A DNA stretch of 64,000 nucleotides from Mycolicibacterium frederiksbergense (lineage in GTDB: Bacteria > Actinomycetota > Actinomycetes > Mycobacteriales > Mycobacteriaceae): assembly GCF_012223425.1 (NCBI RefSeq), contig NZ_CP038799.1:4820249-4884248 (forward strand). The letters are read 5' to 3'. The notes under the pieces are model-generated. The model searched no databases, was not told the DNA's origin, and saw nothing but the letters and a program-made list of their open reading frames with translations. The translations under genes were made by a program, and so were the position numbers. Shown here piece by piece: positions 1 to 8,648 of the stretch. The first letter of the stretch is position 1; every line of letters starts with the position of its first letter.

Positions 1-1
1 C

Positions 2-49
2 GACGCCGAGTTCGAATCCGAGAAGCGCAGGCTGCTCGGCGGCCGGTGA
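2..49 (+). CDS. C-terminal end of a SHOCT-domain protein (partial)
   Basis: Only the last 15 codons are in the window, ending in TGA at 47-49. The residues (DAEFESEKRRLLGGR) resemble the end of a SHOCT domain, the short C-terminal helical module in which an E-E-F-E-x-x-K-x-x-L-L pattern is usual. The rest lies off the left edge, so the main domain cannot be seen. Confidence 0.5.
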   Translation, partial: DAEFESEKRRLLGGR

Positions 50-61
50 TGCGCGGAAGCG

Positions 62-1195
62 TCAGCCGGGGGCGGTCCCGACCAGTCGCATCAGCGGGTC
101 GGCAGGCCCGATGTCGAGGGTGCATTCCCGGGGCCGCGGGTCCGGGACGAAGGCCCAGAACATCGCCCCGGCGGTGCCCTGCCTGCGCATCTCGGTGAAG
201 GCGTCGCGGAGGACTCGTTCCCGCTCGTCCAGCGATCCGCAGGAGCCGGCCGCCATCCCGATCTCGGTGATCAACAGCGGCTTGTTCAACGCTCGGGCCT
301 GCTGCGCGCGCCGCGCGAGCCCGTCGAACGCGTTCCCCGGCAGGTAGTCGATGCCGTGGTAGAAGTGATATTCCAGCACGTCGACCCCGGGTGAAGCGTT
401 GACGTAGGCGAACGCCGCACCGGCCGAACCGCACTGACCGCCACCGGCGTGCCCGCTGAATATCGTTGTGCCGGGATCCAGTTCGCGGATTCGGGCGCCG
501 GTGGCGTCGTAGAAGGCGCGCAGCACGTCCGCCGAGTCCGGGTGACAGTAGCGCCGGGTCCAGTCGCACTGCGGATCCCGGCAATCCGACGGTTCGGGTT
601 CGCCCACGGCCGTCCAGCCGGCCAGCGCCGGTGAATCGGCCCAGCGCCGCACCGCGGCGTCCATCCACGCCTGGAAGGTCATCGGCAGGCCGGGCGCGAT
701 CTCGGTGTGCCAGCCCCCGGCGTACCACCCGTAGTCCTTGAAGGAGTCGCCTTCGCAGCTGCCCTCGTTGCTGGAGAGCACCGCGATGAGCAGTTGGCCG
801 TGGCGTTCGGCGGCGCGGACCACCGCGTCGAGCGCGCTGAAGTCGAGGAGCCCGGTGTGCTTGTTCACCGCGAGGCTGGAGAACGCATTGAATCGGGTCA
901 GCGAATGTGGTTGCAGCTGACTGAAATACGTGTCGAGATCCACCTGGGCGCCGCATCCGGCATTGACCGACCAGTCGGTGGCCAGCTGGTAGGCGTTGAT
1001 GCCGATCGGCCACCAGGGTTGGCCGTCCAGGGTCAGCGACGTCCCCGACACCCCGAGACTGGGGATCTGCGGTGCGGGCGCCGCCGTCGTGCTCGGCGCG
1101 GCCCGGTGCTGGTCATCCGGCGGCGGTCCGGCGCACGCGATGGCCAACGCCATGATCAGGCACAGCGTGAGAGTCCGTAAAGACCGGCGTGCCAT
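62..1195 (-). CDS. GH5-like glycoside hydrolase lipoprotein
   Basis: A 377-residue secreted lipoprotein with a TIM-barrel glycosidase look. The N-terminus is a basic, hydrophobic signal peptide with lipobox ending at Cys21 (A-I-A-C), followed by a Pro/Thr-rich linker to about residue 46. The first barrel strand reads PWWPIGINAYQL. A GEPEP segment (Glu199) sits where clan GH-A enzymes carry the acid/base Glu, and LLITEIG (Glu311) where they carry the nucleophile. Several cysteine pairs suggest disulfides. The fold resembles endo-beta-mannanase/cellulase (GH5) proteins. The substrate is unknown; mannan-type or plant polysaccharide is only a guess. It stands alone on the minus strand, with 172 bp before the next gene. 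Confidence 0.75.
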   Translation of the reverse strand: MARRSLRTLTLCLIMALAIACAGPPPDDQHRAAPSTTAAPAPQIPSLGVSGTSLTLDGQPWWPIGINAYQLATDWSVNAGCGAQVDLDTYFSQLQPHSLTRFNAFSSLAVNKHTGLLDFSALDAVVRAAERHGQLLIAVLSSNEGSCEGDSFKDYGWYAGGWHTEIAPGLPMTFQAWMDAAVRRWADSPALAGWTAVGEPEPSDCRDPQCDWTRRYCHPDSADVLRAFYDATGARIRELDPGTTIFSGHAGGGQCGSAGAAFAYVNASPGVDVLEYHFYHGIDYLPGNAFDGLARRAQQARALNKPLLITEIGMAAGSCGSLDERERVLRDAFTEMRRQGTAGAMFWAFVPDPRPRECTLDIGPADPLMRLVGTAPG

Positions 1196-1367
1196 GAGCC
1201 GACTCTAGCGCCCGCTGAGCATCTTTCGCGCGCCTGACCAGCAGATTTGATTGTCGGCGGCGAGCGGCGCCGTCTCAGCAACGTCAGTGACGGGGCGTCA
1301 TCGGCGAGATGCACGAAATGGTCGCTCGTGGTGTCGTCGCAGCAACCATTTCGAGGATCTCGGTGGC

Positions 1368-1988
1368 TCAGTGGCCGCGCGCCACCCATTCGTCGTAGTG
1401 CACGATCTCGCCGCCGATCGTCGTCGTATCGCCGTGGCCGGTGTAGACGACGGTCTCACCGGGCAGCGTGCCCAGCTTCTTGGAGATCGAGTCCAGGATG
1501 GTGGGGAAGTCGGAGTAGGACCGCCCGGTGGCGCCCGGTCCACCCTGGAACAGGGTGTCGCCGGACACGACGGCATTCAGTTCGGGAGCCGACCAGCAGA
1601 CCGAACCCGGTGAGTGTCCGGGGGTGTGCAGGGCGTGCAGTTCGATACCGCCGGCGGTGAGCACCAGGCCGTCTTCGACGCGGTGGAAGTCCTTGTCCGG
1701 GTGGATCTCACGCCACAGCATCTCGTCGGCCGGGTGCAGGAACACCGGGGCGTCGAGGGTCTTGGCGAGTTCGGGGGCCACGGTGATGTGGTCGTTGTGC
1801 CCGTGGGTACAGATCACCGCGACGACGTTGCGTCCCGCCACGGCGTCGACGATCGGTGCCGCGGTGTGGGCGGCGTCGAAGACGATGACGTCCGAGTCGT
1901 CGCCGACGAGCCAGATGTTGTTGTCGACGTCCCAGCTGCCGCCGTCGAGTTCGAACTTTCCGCTGGTGACCACCCGTTGCACGCTCAC
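1368..1988 (-). CDS. MBL-fold metallo-hydrolase (Rv2260-like)
   Basis: A 206-residue metallo-beta-lactamase-fold hydrolase with the metal-binding THGHNDH at residues 61-67, further conserved His and Asp (HTPGHSPGS, SGDTLFQGG) and a C-terminal TGHGD. The size and motifs fit the glyoxalase II-like group. It overlaps the mscR stop/start by four bases (1985-1988) and follows it on the same strand, the arrangement of Rv2259-Rv2260 in M. tuberculosis. That coupling suggests it hydrolyses a thioester produced by mycothiol-dependent aldehyde oxidation, such as S-formyl-mycothiol. This role is an inference from position, not from residues. Confidence 0.88.
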   Translation of the reverse strand: MSVQRVVTSGKFELDGGSWDVDNNIWLVGDDSDVIVFDAAHTAAPIVDAVAGRNVVAVICTHGHNDHITVAPELAKTLDAPVFLHPADEMLWREIHPDKDFHRVEDGLVLTAGGIELHALHTPGHSPGSVCWSAPELNAVVSGDTLFQGGPGATGRSYSDFPTILDSISKKLGTLPGETVVYTGHGDTTTIGGEIVHYDEWVARGH

Positions 1989-3070
1989 AGCACGACCACC
2001 GATCGCAGCACCTCGCCGGCGTGCATCTTGTGGAAGGCGTCCTCGACGGCGTCCAGCGTGATGCGTTCGGAGACGAACTTCTCCAGCGGCAGCCGGCCCT
2101 GCAGGTAGAGGCTGATCAGGGTGGGGAAATCGCGTTCGGGCAGGCAGTCGCCGTACCAGGAGGACTTCAGCGAGCCGCCGCGGGAGAAGAAGTCGACCAG
2201 CGGCATCTCCAGCTTCATGTCCGGGGTCGGCACCCCGACCAGGACCACGGTGCCGGCCAGGTCGCGGGCGTAGAAGGCCTGCTTCCAGGTCTCGGGACGC
2301 CCGACCGCGTCGATGACGACGTCGGCACCGAAACCGTCGGTGAGGTCCTGAATGGTCTCGACCGCATCGAGGTCCTTGGCGTTGATGGTGTGGGTGGCAC
2401 CGAATTCGCGCGCGGTGTGCAGTTTGCGGTCGTCGACGTCGACGGCGATGATGCGGCGCGCGCCGACCAGGGCGGCGCCGGCGATGGCGGCATCCCCGAC
2501 GCCCCCGCAGCCGATCACCGCGACGGTGTCATCGCGGTTGATCGCACCGGTGTTGATCGCGGCGCCGATGCCGGCCATCACACCGCAGCCCAGCAGACCG
2601 GCGACGGCCGGGTCGGCGGCGGGATCGACCTTGGTGCACTGGCCCTCGTGCACCAGGGTCTTGTCGGCGAACGCGCCGATGCCCAGCGCGGGGGACAGCT
2701 CGGTGCCGTCGGTCAGGGTCATCTTCTGGGTGGCGTTGAAGGTGTCGAAGCACAGGTGCGGGCGGCCGCGCTTGCAGGCCCGGCACTCGCCGCAGACCGC
2801 GCGCCAGTTCAGGATGACGAAATCGCCGACCTCGACATGGGTGACGCCCGCCCCGATGGTCTCCACGATGCCGGCGGCCTCGTGGCCGAGCAGGAACGGG
2901 TACTCGTCGTTGATGCCGCCCTCGCGGTAGGTCAGATCGGTATGGCAGACACCGCAGGCCTGGATCGCGACCACGACCTCGCCGGGACCGGGATCGGGGA
3001 TGACGATATCGACCAATTCGACGGGCTGACCTTTGGACCGGGAGATGACACCTCGCACTGTCTGACTCAT
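1985..3070 (-). CDS. mscR: S-nitrosomycothiol reductase / mycothiol-dependent formaldehyde dehydrogenase MscR
   Basis: A 361-residue zinc-dependent medium-chain dehydrogenase (Rv2259-like). Catalytic zinc ligands are visible at Cys39 and His63 (GHEAAG). The structural zinc is held by the four-cysteine loop Cys93/96/99/107. The NAD-binding GCGGVGDA turn is in the middle of the Rossmann domain. In mycobacteria this enzyme oxidises the formaldehyde-mycothiol adduct and reduces S-nitrosomycothiol in the cytosol. The ATG at 3070 has a TANNNT hexamer at -12 to -7 and no clear ribosome site, which fits a leaderless message. It is divergent from the LuxR-type gene and coupled to the MBL hydrolase. 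Confidence 0.93.
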   Translation of the reverse strand: MSQTVRGVISRSKGQPVELVDIVIPDPGPGEVVVAIQACGVCHTDLTYREGGINDEYPFLLGHEAAGIVETIGAGVTHVEVGDFVILNWRAVCGECRACKRGRPHLCFDTFNATQKMTLTDGTELSPALGIGAFADKTLVHEGQCTKVDPAADPAVAGLLGCGVMAGIGAAINTGAINRDDTVAVIGCGGVGDAAIAGAALVGARRIIAVDVDDRKLHTAREFGATHTINAKDLDAVETIQDLTDGFGADVVIDAVGRPETWKQAFYARDLAGTVVLVGVPTPDMKLEMPLVDFFSRGGSLKSSWYGDCLPERDFPTLISLYLQGRLPLEKFVSERITLDAVEDAFHKMHAGEVLRSVVVL

Positions 3071-3076
3071 GCCTAT

Positions 3077-3082
3077 AACCTA
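3077..3082 (-). promoter_or_regulatory. -10 hexamer of a leaderless mscR promoter
   Basis: TAGGTT on the minus strand occupies exactly -12 to -7 relative to the mscR ATG. In mycobacteria this spacing of a TANNNT box places the transcript start on the A of the start codon. No Shine-Dalgarno sequence is seen upstream. Confidence 0.55.
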
Positions 3083-3181
3083 ATACGCGCCTCCCGCAAC
3101 CGCCGGACAGGTGTCCAGTTCGGGGCTTTGGTGCCGCATATTGCCTGATGCCAGGGCCGCGCCGTACTACCGTGAGAACAA

Positions 3182-4801
3182 ATGACTGCCTTTCGCAGTG
3201 TCGAGGATCTGCTGCACGATGCGCGTGCGGCGCATCAGCGACTGGATTGGCAGCAGAGCTATCAGGGGTTCGAATCAGCAAGCCGGCACACGGCGTTGCG
3301 CACCGACGACCTCGAGGCGTTCGCGTTCGCGGCCTGGCGGCTCGGACATGTCAAAGAGTCCAGCCGCGCCGCGGAGCGGGTGTTCGCCGAGTTGACCCGC
3401 ACCGACCCGGTCGCCGCCGCGATGAAGGCCAACGACCTGGCGCTGGCCTGGCTGATCCGCGGCGACGTGAACATCGGGCAGGGCTGGATGAACCGGGCCC
3501 GCCGGCTGCTCGCCGACACCGAGGAGAGCCCCGCTCACGGCTACCTGGCCTATCTTGACGCCGCGGTGGCTGCCGTGTCCCTGGACCTCGACGGCCTGGC
3601 GGTCTCGGTGCGGGCACTGCGTGAACTGGGCGGGCGGCTGGACGCGCCGGCGATCTCGGCGCTGGCCCTGATCGCCGGTGGCATCGAAGCAATCCTGCAC
3701 GCGCGCACGGCCGATGGTTACGCATTGATCGACGAGGCGATCCTGCCGCTTGTTGCCGACCAGGTTCCGATCGAATGGGCCGGCGACATCTACTGCATCG
3801 TGCTGCACCACTGCCACAAGCTTGCCGACCTGCCGAGGATGCGGGCCTGGACGCAGTCGATGGAGCAATGGTGTGGCCTGTCGGGTTCGGTGCCCTATGG
3901 CGGGGTGTGCGATGTGCACCGGCTGCAGGTCCAGGTGGCCACCGACGACTACCGCGGTCTTGAGGACAGACTCGTGCTGGCCAGTCGGGCGCTCGAAGAG
4001 GCCAACGCCTGGGCCGCAGCCGAGGGGTACTACCAGCTCGGTGAGGTGCGCCGACTGTTGGGTGACTTCGACGGCGCGGCAAGCGCATTCGCTCAAGCTC
4101 GGTCGATGGGCCTGGATCCACAACCCGGGGAGGCATTGCTGGCGTGCCGGCGCGGCGACGCAGCGGCCGGGTGGACGTCGATCCGGCTTGCGCTGGCCGG
4201 CGGCGATCGGCTGGGCCGAGTCCGATTGTTGCGCGCCGCAGTCGAGATCACGTTGGGCCGGGACGCGCTCGATGAGGCCGAAACCTATTGTCGCGAACTG
4301 GAAGCCGATGCCAAGGCCTACTCCACCCCGGGGTTTCGGGCCTGGGCGGCGCATGCCCGCGGCGCCATCGCGGTGCGCAGGGGAGAGTTCGAACCCGCAC
4401 TGGAGTCTCTGCAGATCGCCTTGCGGGAATACCGAACCCAGCAGTCCCGCTACGAGACGGCCGAGGTGTACGAGTGGATGGCGCTGGCGCGGTCCGGGCT
4501 CGGTGACAACGCCGCCGCTGCTGCCGACGCCGCGACGGCCGACGCCATCTATGCGCAACTCGGCGTGGAACCCGCGGGCATCTGCGGCACGGCCGCACCC
4601 GGCGGGCTGACCCGGCGCGAGCTCGAAGTGCTGGTCGGCATCGCCCGCGGCGCCACCAATCGTCAGGTGGCCCAGGAGATGCACCTCTCGGACAAGACCG
4701 TGGGCAGGCACCTGGCCAATATCTATACCAAGCTCGGGGTCTCGACCCGCACCGCCGCAGTTTCCTGGGCTCATCAGAACAAGGTCATTCGGGAGGGCTG
4801 A
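3182..4801 (+). CDS. LuxR-family regulator with TPR-like N-terminal region
   Basis: A 539-residue protein. Residues about 475-535 form a GerE/LuxR helix-turn-helix: LTRRELEVLVGIARG, then NRQVAQEMHLSDKTVGRHL and a KLGVSTRTAAV tail. The first 460 residues are alanine-rich helical repeats resembling TPR or MalT-type arrays, with no receiver domain and no Walker A motif. It therefore probably senses a partner or ligand rather than a phosphate. The gene is followed after 86 bp by the methyltransferase on the same strand and may control or be cotranscribed with it. It is divergent from mscR and has no counterpart at this position in M. tuberculosis as I recall it. Confidence 0.85.
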   Translation: MTAFRSVEDLLHDARAAHQRLDWQQSYQGFESASRHTALRTDDLEAFAFAAWRLGHVKESSRAAERVFAELTRTDPVAAAMKANDLALAWLIRGDVNIGQGWMNRARRLLADTEESPAHGYLAYLDAAVAAVSLDLDGLAVSVRALRELGGRLDAPAISALALIAGGIEAILHARTADGYALIDEAILPLVADQVPIEWAGDIYCIVLHHCHKLADLPRMRAWTQSMEQWCGLSGSVPYGGVCDVHRLQVQVATDDYRGLEDRLVLASRALEEANAWAAAEGYYQLGEVRRLLGDFDGAASAFAQARSMGLDPQPGEALLACRRGDAAAGWTSIRLALAGGDRLGRVRLLRAAVEITLGRDALDEAETYCRELEADAKAYSTPGFRAWAAHARGAIAVRRGEFEPALESLQIALREYRTQQSRYETAEVYEWMALARSGLGDNAAAAADAATADAIYAQLGVEPAGICGTAAPGGLTRRELEVLVGIARGATNRQVAQEMHLSDKTVGRHLANIYTKLGVSTRTAAVSWAHQNKVIREG

Positions 4802-4887
4802 CTACATCATTCGCACCACACGCTGACCTGGTGAAACGCATCATCTGCCCGATGATGAGAACGCCTCGTCCGCCTAACGTTCGAGCT

Positions 4888-5961
4888 ATGACTGAAACCA
4901 TCGAGGCCATGACCGAATCCACCGAAGAATTCGCCGGACGCATCGTCGGCACCATCGACGCGGCGAGTATCGCGCTCCTGCTGTCCATCGGGCACCAGAC
5001 GAAGCTGTTCGACACGCTGGCGAGCCTGCCGCCCGCCACCAGCACCCAGATCGCCGACGCGGCCGGACTCAACGAACGGTATGTGCGCGAGTGGCTCGGT
5101 GGCGTGGCGGCCGGCCAGATCGTCGACTATGACGCGCCCACCCAGACCTATTCGCTCCCACCGCACCGTGCGGCCGCCCTCACCCACGCCGCGGGTCCGG
5201 ACAACCTGGCCCGGGTGGCGCAGTTCATCCCACTGCTCGCCGAGGTCGAGCAACAGGTGATCGGCTGCTTCCACCACGGCGGCGGACTGTCCTACGCTGA
5301 ATATCCCCGCTTCCACCGTTTGATGGCCGAGGAGAGCGGGGAGGTCTTCGACGCCGCGCTGGTCGACGGCATCCTGCCGATGGTCGAGGGGTTACCGCAA
5401 CGGCTGCGCGACGGAGCCGATGTCGCCGACTTCGGTTGCGGCAGTGGCCACGCCGTGAACGTGATGGCCGCTGCCTTCCCGGGCAGCCGGTTCGTCGGCA
5501 TCGACTTCTCCGAGGAGGGGCTGTCGGTGGGCATGCGCGAAGCGCAACAGCGCGGGCTGGGCAACGTGCGTTTCCAGGCATCCGACGTCGCCGGATACGA
5601 CGTCGCGGAGGCCTTCGATGTCATCACGGCGTTCGACGCCATCCACGACCAGGCCCACCCGGGCCGGGTCCTGCAGAACATCCATCGCGCCCTGCGCCCG
5701 GGCGGCACCTTCCTGATGGTCGACATCAAGTCGTCCAGCCGGGTGGAGGACAACATCGGGGTGCCGTTCGCGCCCTACCTGTACACGGTCTCGACGATGC
5801 ACTGCATGAGTGTGTCGCTGGGGCTGGACGGCGACGGACTCGGCACCTGCTGGGGGCGCGAGCTCGCCACCGCCATGCTTGCCGACGCCGGGTTCGCCGA
5901 TGTGCAGGTGCGCGAGATCGAGTCCGATCCGATCAACTTCTATTACGTGGCGCATAAGTAG
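4888..5961 (+). CDS. Class I SAM-dependent methyltransferase (Rv2258c-like)
   Basis: A 357-residue protein. The N-terminal 100 residues hold a winged-helix dimerisation segment (TSTQIADAAGLNERYVREWL). A Rossmann methyltransferase core follows, with SAM motif I VADFGCGSGHAV and the acidic VGIDFS after strand 2; the ITAFDAIHD and LRPGGTFLMVDI segments mark motifs II/III. Rv2258c is an SAM methyltransferase-fold protein of similar design. An in-frame ATG at 4831 is possible, but the ATG at 4888 starts the conserved part. The small-molecule substrate is unknown. Confidence 0.87.
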   Translation: MTETIEAMTESTEEFAGRIVGTIDAASIALLLSIGHQTKLFDTLASLPPATSTQIADAAGLNERYVREWLGGVAAGQIVDYDAPTQTYSLPPHRAAALTHAAGPDNLARVAQFIPLLAEVEQQVIGCFHHGGGLSYAEYPRFHRLMAEESGEVFDAALVDGILPMVEGLPQRLRDGADVADFGCGSGHAVNVMAAAFPGSRFVGIDFSEEGLSVGMREAQQRGLGNVRFQASDVAGYDVAEAFDVITAFDAIHDQAHPGRVLQNIHRALRPGGTFLMVDIKSSSRVEDNIGVPFAPYLYTVSTMHCMSVSLGLDGDGLGTCWGRELATAMLADAGFADVQVREIESDPINFYYVAHK

Positions 5962-5971
5962 CATCTGCCCG

Positions 5972-6826
5972 GTGGGCGCACTCGAGCTTCTCGATGACTG
6001 GCCGGTCCCGACTGTCGCCGCCGCGGTGGTGGGGCCGGCCGGTCGGGGCGAGCGAAGCGACGGGAGAGTTGCCGTACTCGCGACCCACGGTGACACCACC
6101 CACCGGTTCCGGCTTGCCTCGGTCACCAAGCCGCTGGTCGCTCGCGCCGCACAGGTCGCGGTGGAGGAGGGCGCCTTCGAACTGGACACGCCGGCCGGCC
6201 CGCCGGGTTCGACGGTGCGCCATCTGCTGGCGCACGCCTCCGGGGTGGCCATGCAGTCCGGTGAGCTCTTGGCTGCGCCCGGGTCGCGGCGCATCTACTC
6301 CAATCACGGATTCACCCTGCTCGCCGAGGCGCTGGAGGACACCACCGAGATCGAATTCGGGGAGTACCTGCGTGAAGCGGTGTTCGAACCGCTGGGGATG
6401 ACGGCATCGACGCTGGCCGGGGGCGCGGCGGCCGCCGGGTACGGCGGCGAGTCCTCGGTGGACGATCTGGTGCGTTTCGCCGCCGATCTGCTGCGGCCGG
6501 CGCTGGTGACGCCCGAGTTGCACGCCGAGGCGACGACGGTGCAGTTCGCCGGCCTGAACGGGGTGCTGCCCGGGTTCGGATCCCAACGCCCGAACGACTG
6601 GGGGCTCGGGTTCGAGATCCGGGCTGAGAAAGAGCCGCACTGGACCGGTACATCCAACTCGGCCCGGACCTACGGGCATTTCGGCCAGTCCGGGACGTTC
6701 CTGTGGGTGGATCCTGCGGTTGACCTGGCCTTTGTGGTATTGACCGACCGGGACTTCGGGGAGTGGACGTATCCGCTGTGGCCGGCCATCTCTGATGGAG
6801 TCCTGAGAGAATTCGGCGCACACTAG
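5972..6826 (+). CDS. Serine hydrolase of the beta-lactamase/esterase fold (Rv2257c-like)
   Basis: About 284 residues with the three class C beta-lactamase/DD-peptidase signatures: S-x-x-K at 50-53 (SVTK), Y-S-N at 109-111 and an HFG triad near the C-terminus (YGHFGQSG). No signal peptide is visible, so a cytosolic esterase or peptidase is likelier than an antibiotic-resistance enzyme. The GTG at 5972, ten bases after the methyltransferase stop, gives a length close to Rv2257c. Residues about 24-32 (AGRGERSDGR) are encoded by a copy of a short dispersed repeat described separately. Confidence 0.82.
   Translation: MGALELLDDWPVPTVAAAVVGPAGRGERSDGRVAVLATHGDTTHRFRLASVTKPLVARAAQVAVEEGAFELDTPAGPPGSTVRHLLAHASGVAMQSGELLAAPGSRRIYSNHGFTLLAEALEDTTEIEFGEYLREAVFEPLGMTASTLAGGAAAAGYGGESSVDDLVRFAADLLRPALVTPELHAEATTVQFAGLNGVLPGFGSQRPNDWGLGFEIRAEKEPHWTGTSNSARTYGHFGQSGTFLWVDPAVDLAFVVLTDRDFGEWTYPLWPAISDGVLREFGAH
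6045..6068 (+). repeat. Copy of dispersed GAGCGAAGCGAC repeat, inside a coding region
   Basis: GCGAGCGAAGCGACGGGAG resembles the three intergenic copies at 29851, 41331 and 46890 (core GAGCGMAGCGAC). This copy lies in the serine hydrolase gene and stays in frame. Confidence 0.4.
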
Positions 6827-6936
6827 CGCAACACGCGTCCCACGGGGCACAATAGACACGCACGAAACAGCTGCACAGTTCGGTAACACCAGGTCGTTGG
6901 GGAAGACGTCCCTAGTGGAGCCGAAGGAGCAGAAGT

Positions 6937-7449
6937 ATGCGTGCGTCGAACCAGTTCGCCGAGGCGACAACTGGCGTGGTCTACGTTCACGCCTCGCCCG
7001 CGGCGGTATGCCCACATGTCGAGTGGGCTCTTTCGTCGACCCTGTCGGCGCGGGCGAACCTCAAGTGGACGCCCCAACCAGCCATGCCCGGACAACTGCG
7101 GGCCGTCACCAACTGGGTGGGTCCGGTAGGTACCGGGGCCCAGTTGGCCAACGCCCTGCGGTCCTGGTCGGTGCTCCGCTTCGAGGTGACCGAGGACCCC
7201 AGTGAGGGTGTCGACGGACACCGCTGGTGCCACACCCCGCAACTCGGTCTGTGGAGCGGCGCGATGAGCGCCAACGGCGATGTGATGGTCGGCGAGCAGC
7301 GGCTGCGCTCCCTGATGGCCTCCGGCGCCGACGCGCTGGCCGCCGATCTGGACTCGGTGCTCGGCACGGCATGGGACGAATCGCTGGAGCCCTACCGCGG
7401 CGGTGGCGACACCGGCGAGGTCAGCTGGCTGAACAGAGGTGTCGGCTAA
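6937..7449 (+). CDS. DUF3145 family protein (Rv2256c-like)
   Basis: A 170-residue conserved actinobacterial protein of unknown function. It has no signal peptide, membrane segment or recognisable catalytic motif. The body is a mixed alpha/beta domain with the conserved VYVHASPAAVCPHVEWAL start, a central WHTPQ-like stretch (WCHTPQLGLW) and a C-terminal LDSVLGTAWDESLEPYR. The ATG is preceded by a good ribosome site (GAAGGAG at 6923-6929). Its stop overlaps the convergent DUF1905 gene by four bases. Confidence 0.82.
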   Translation: MRASNQFAEATTGVVYVHASPAAVCPHVEWALSSTLSARANLKWTPQPAMPGQLRAVTNWVGPVGTGAQLANALRSWSVLRFEVTEDPSEGVDGHRWCHTPQLGLWSGAMSANGDVMVGEQRLRSLMASGADALAADLDSVLGTAWDESLEPYRGGGDTGEVSWLNRGVG

Positions 7450-7733
7450 CCACCGACACTGAGGCGCACCCGCACCACATCGCCGTCATCGATGCCCTCG
7501 GGCCGGCGTAGCGCCACCTTCAACGGCACCAGGTACACATCGTCTTTCGGGATCAGCGAGGTCGTCACCTCGGTGGCCCCGATGCGCACCCGTGCCGGGA
7601 TGACACCCCAGCCGTAGGTCAGCTCGCCCAGATGCGCGTGCAGGAAATCGTCGACCTCTGCCGGTGTGGCGACGAAGAAGTACGGTGCCGGTCCGCGCCA
7701 CTGGAACACTTCACCGTCGAACTCCCAGTCCAC
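7446..7733 (-). CDS. DUF1905 domain protein
   Basis: A 95-residue single-domain protein that matches the DUF1905 beta-barrel fold: FDGEVFQWRGPAPYFFV start, then GWGVIPARVRIGATEVTTSLIPKDD, and GDVVRVRL at the end. The start is GTG. The function of the family is unknown; related domains occur fused to YdeI-type or OmdA proteins. It ends tail to tail on the DUF3145 gene. Confidence 0.8.
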   Translation of the reverse strand: MDWEFDGEVFQWRGPAPYFFVATPAEVDDFLHAHLGELTYGWGVIPARVRIGATEVTTSLIPKDDVYLVPLKVALRRPEGIDDGDVVRVRLSVGG

Positions 7734-7742
7734 GGCTCGATG

Positions 7743-8648
7743 CTAAGGCGTGAGGACCTTCAGCGCGCCCGGTACCGCGGTCACGGTGACGGGCAGCGGG
7801 CACACATATTCACCGTCGGCGTAGGCGTTGATCCCGGGTGAATCGACCGTGATCGTCTTCGCGCGTGCGGTGCGCACCTCGTCGAGATCGACATGGGTGC
7901 CCTTGAACACGGTGGGGAACAGGCGGATCAGCTTCATCCGGGATGCCGAGGCCACCATCGTCGCGTCGAGCAGACCGTCCCGTGGGTCCGCGCCCGGGCA
8001 GATCTTCATCCCGCCGCCGTAGCTGCGGGTGTTGCCGAACGCGGCGAGGGTCAGCTCGGTGACGAGTTCTCGGTCACCGTCTGGGCAACCCGTGAACGTG
8101 AGCCGGAACGGCAGCAGCCGCAGCTTGGAGATCTCGGCCACCATGGCGAGGTTGTAGCGCATCCGGCCGTGCGGCCAGGTCATCCGGTTGGTGCGGTCGG
8201 TGACCAGCGAGTCGAACCCGGCTGCCATCACGGTGCCGAACCAGCGGTCGGTGCCGTCGGAGCCGGAGATCCGGCCGAGATCGACCTGGCTGATGTTCCC
8301 ATTGGCGATGACATCGGCGGCGGCCTCGGGATCCTTTGCCGGGATGCCGAACTCGCGGGCGTGATCGTTGCCGGTGCCCGCCGGCACGATGCCCAGCGGG
8401 ATATCGGTCTGGGCGAGCACCTGCAACGCCAGCGAGATGATGCCGTCACCGCCGACGACGACGAGCGCGTCCATGTCGCGTTCCAGCGCGCCTTCGACGA
8501 GCTGGCGGGCATGCGTGGAGTCGCGCCCGGCAATGGCCACGACGTCCACACCGCGCCGGTGCAGCTGGGTGATGGCGCGCTCCGCGGCATGAGACGCGCT
8601 GCCGTGCCCAGAGGCCGGGTTGGTCAGGACGGTGACCCGCTTGATCAC
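7743..8648 (-). CDS. Diacylglycerol kinase-family lipid kinase (Rv2252-like)
   Basis: A 301-residue DAGK-catalytic-domain protein. The nucleotide-binding loop reads VVVGGDGIISLALQ, so the usual Thr of GGDGT is Ile, followed by LGIVPAGTGNDHAREFGIP, the second family signature. The C-terminal beta-rich half (AAFGNTRSYGGGMKICPGADPRDGLLD) is typical of YegS/DgkB relatives. Rv2252 phosphorylates diacylglycerol and is tied to phosphatidylinositol mannoside metabolism. The GTG at 8648 overlaps the upstream stop as GTGA, so the two genes are translationally coupled. Confidence 0.88.
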   Translation of the reverse strand: MIKRVTVLTNPASGHGSASHAAERAITQLHRRGVDVVAIAGRDSTHARQLVEGALERDMDALVVVGGDGIISLALQVLAQTDIPLGIVPAGTGNDHAREFGIPAKDPEAAADVIANGNISQVDLGRISGSDGTDRWFGTVMAAGFDSLVTDRTNRMTWPHGRMRYNLAMVAEISKLRLLPFRLTFTGCPDGDRELVTELTLAAFGNTRSYGGGMKICPGADPRDGLLDATMVASASRMKLIRLFPTVFKGTHVDLDEVRTARAKTITVDSPGINAYADGEYVCPLPVTVTAVPGALKVLTP

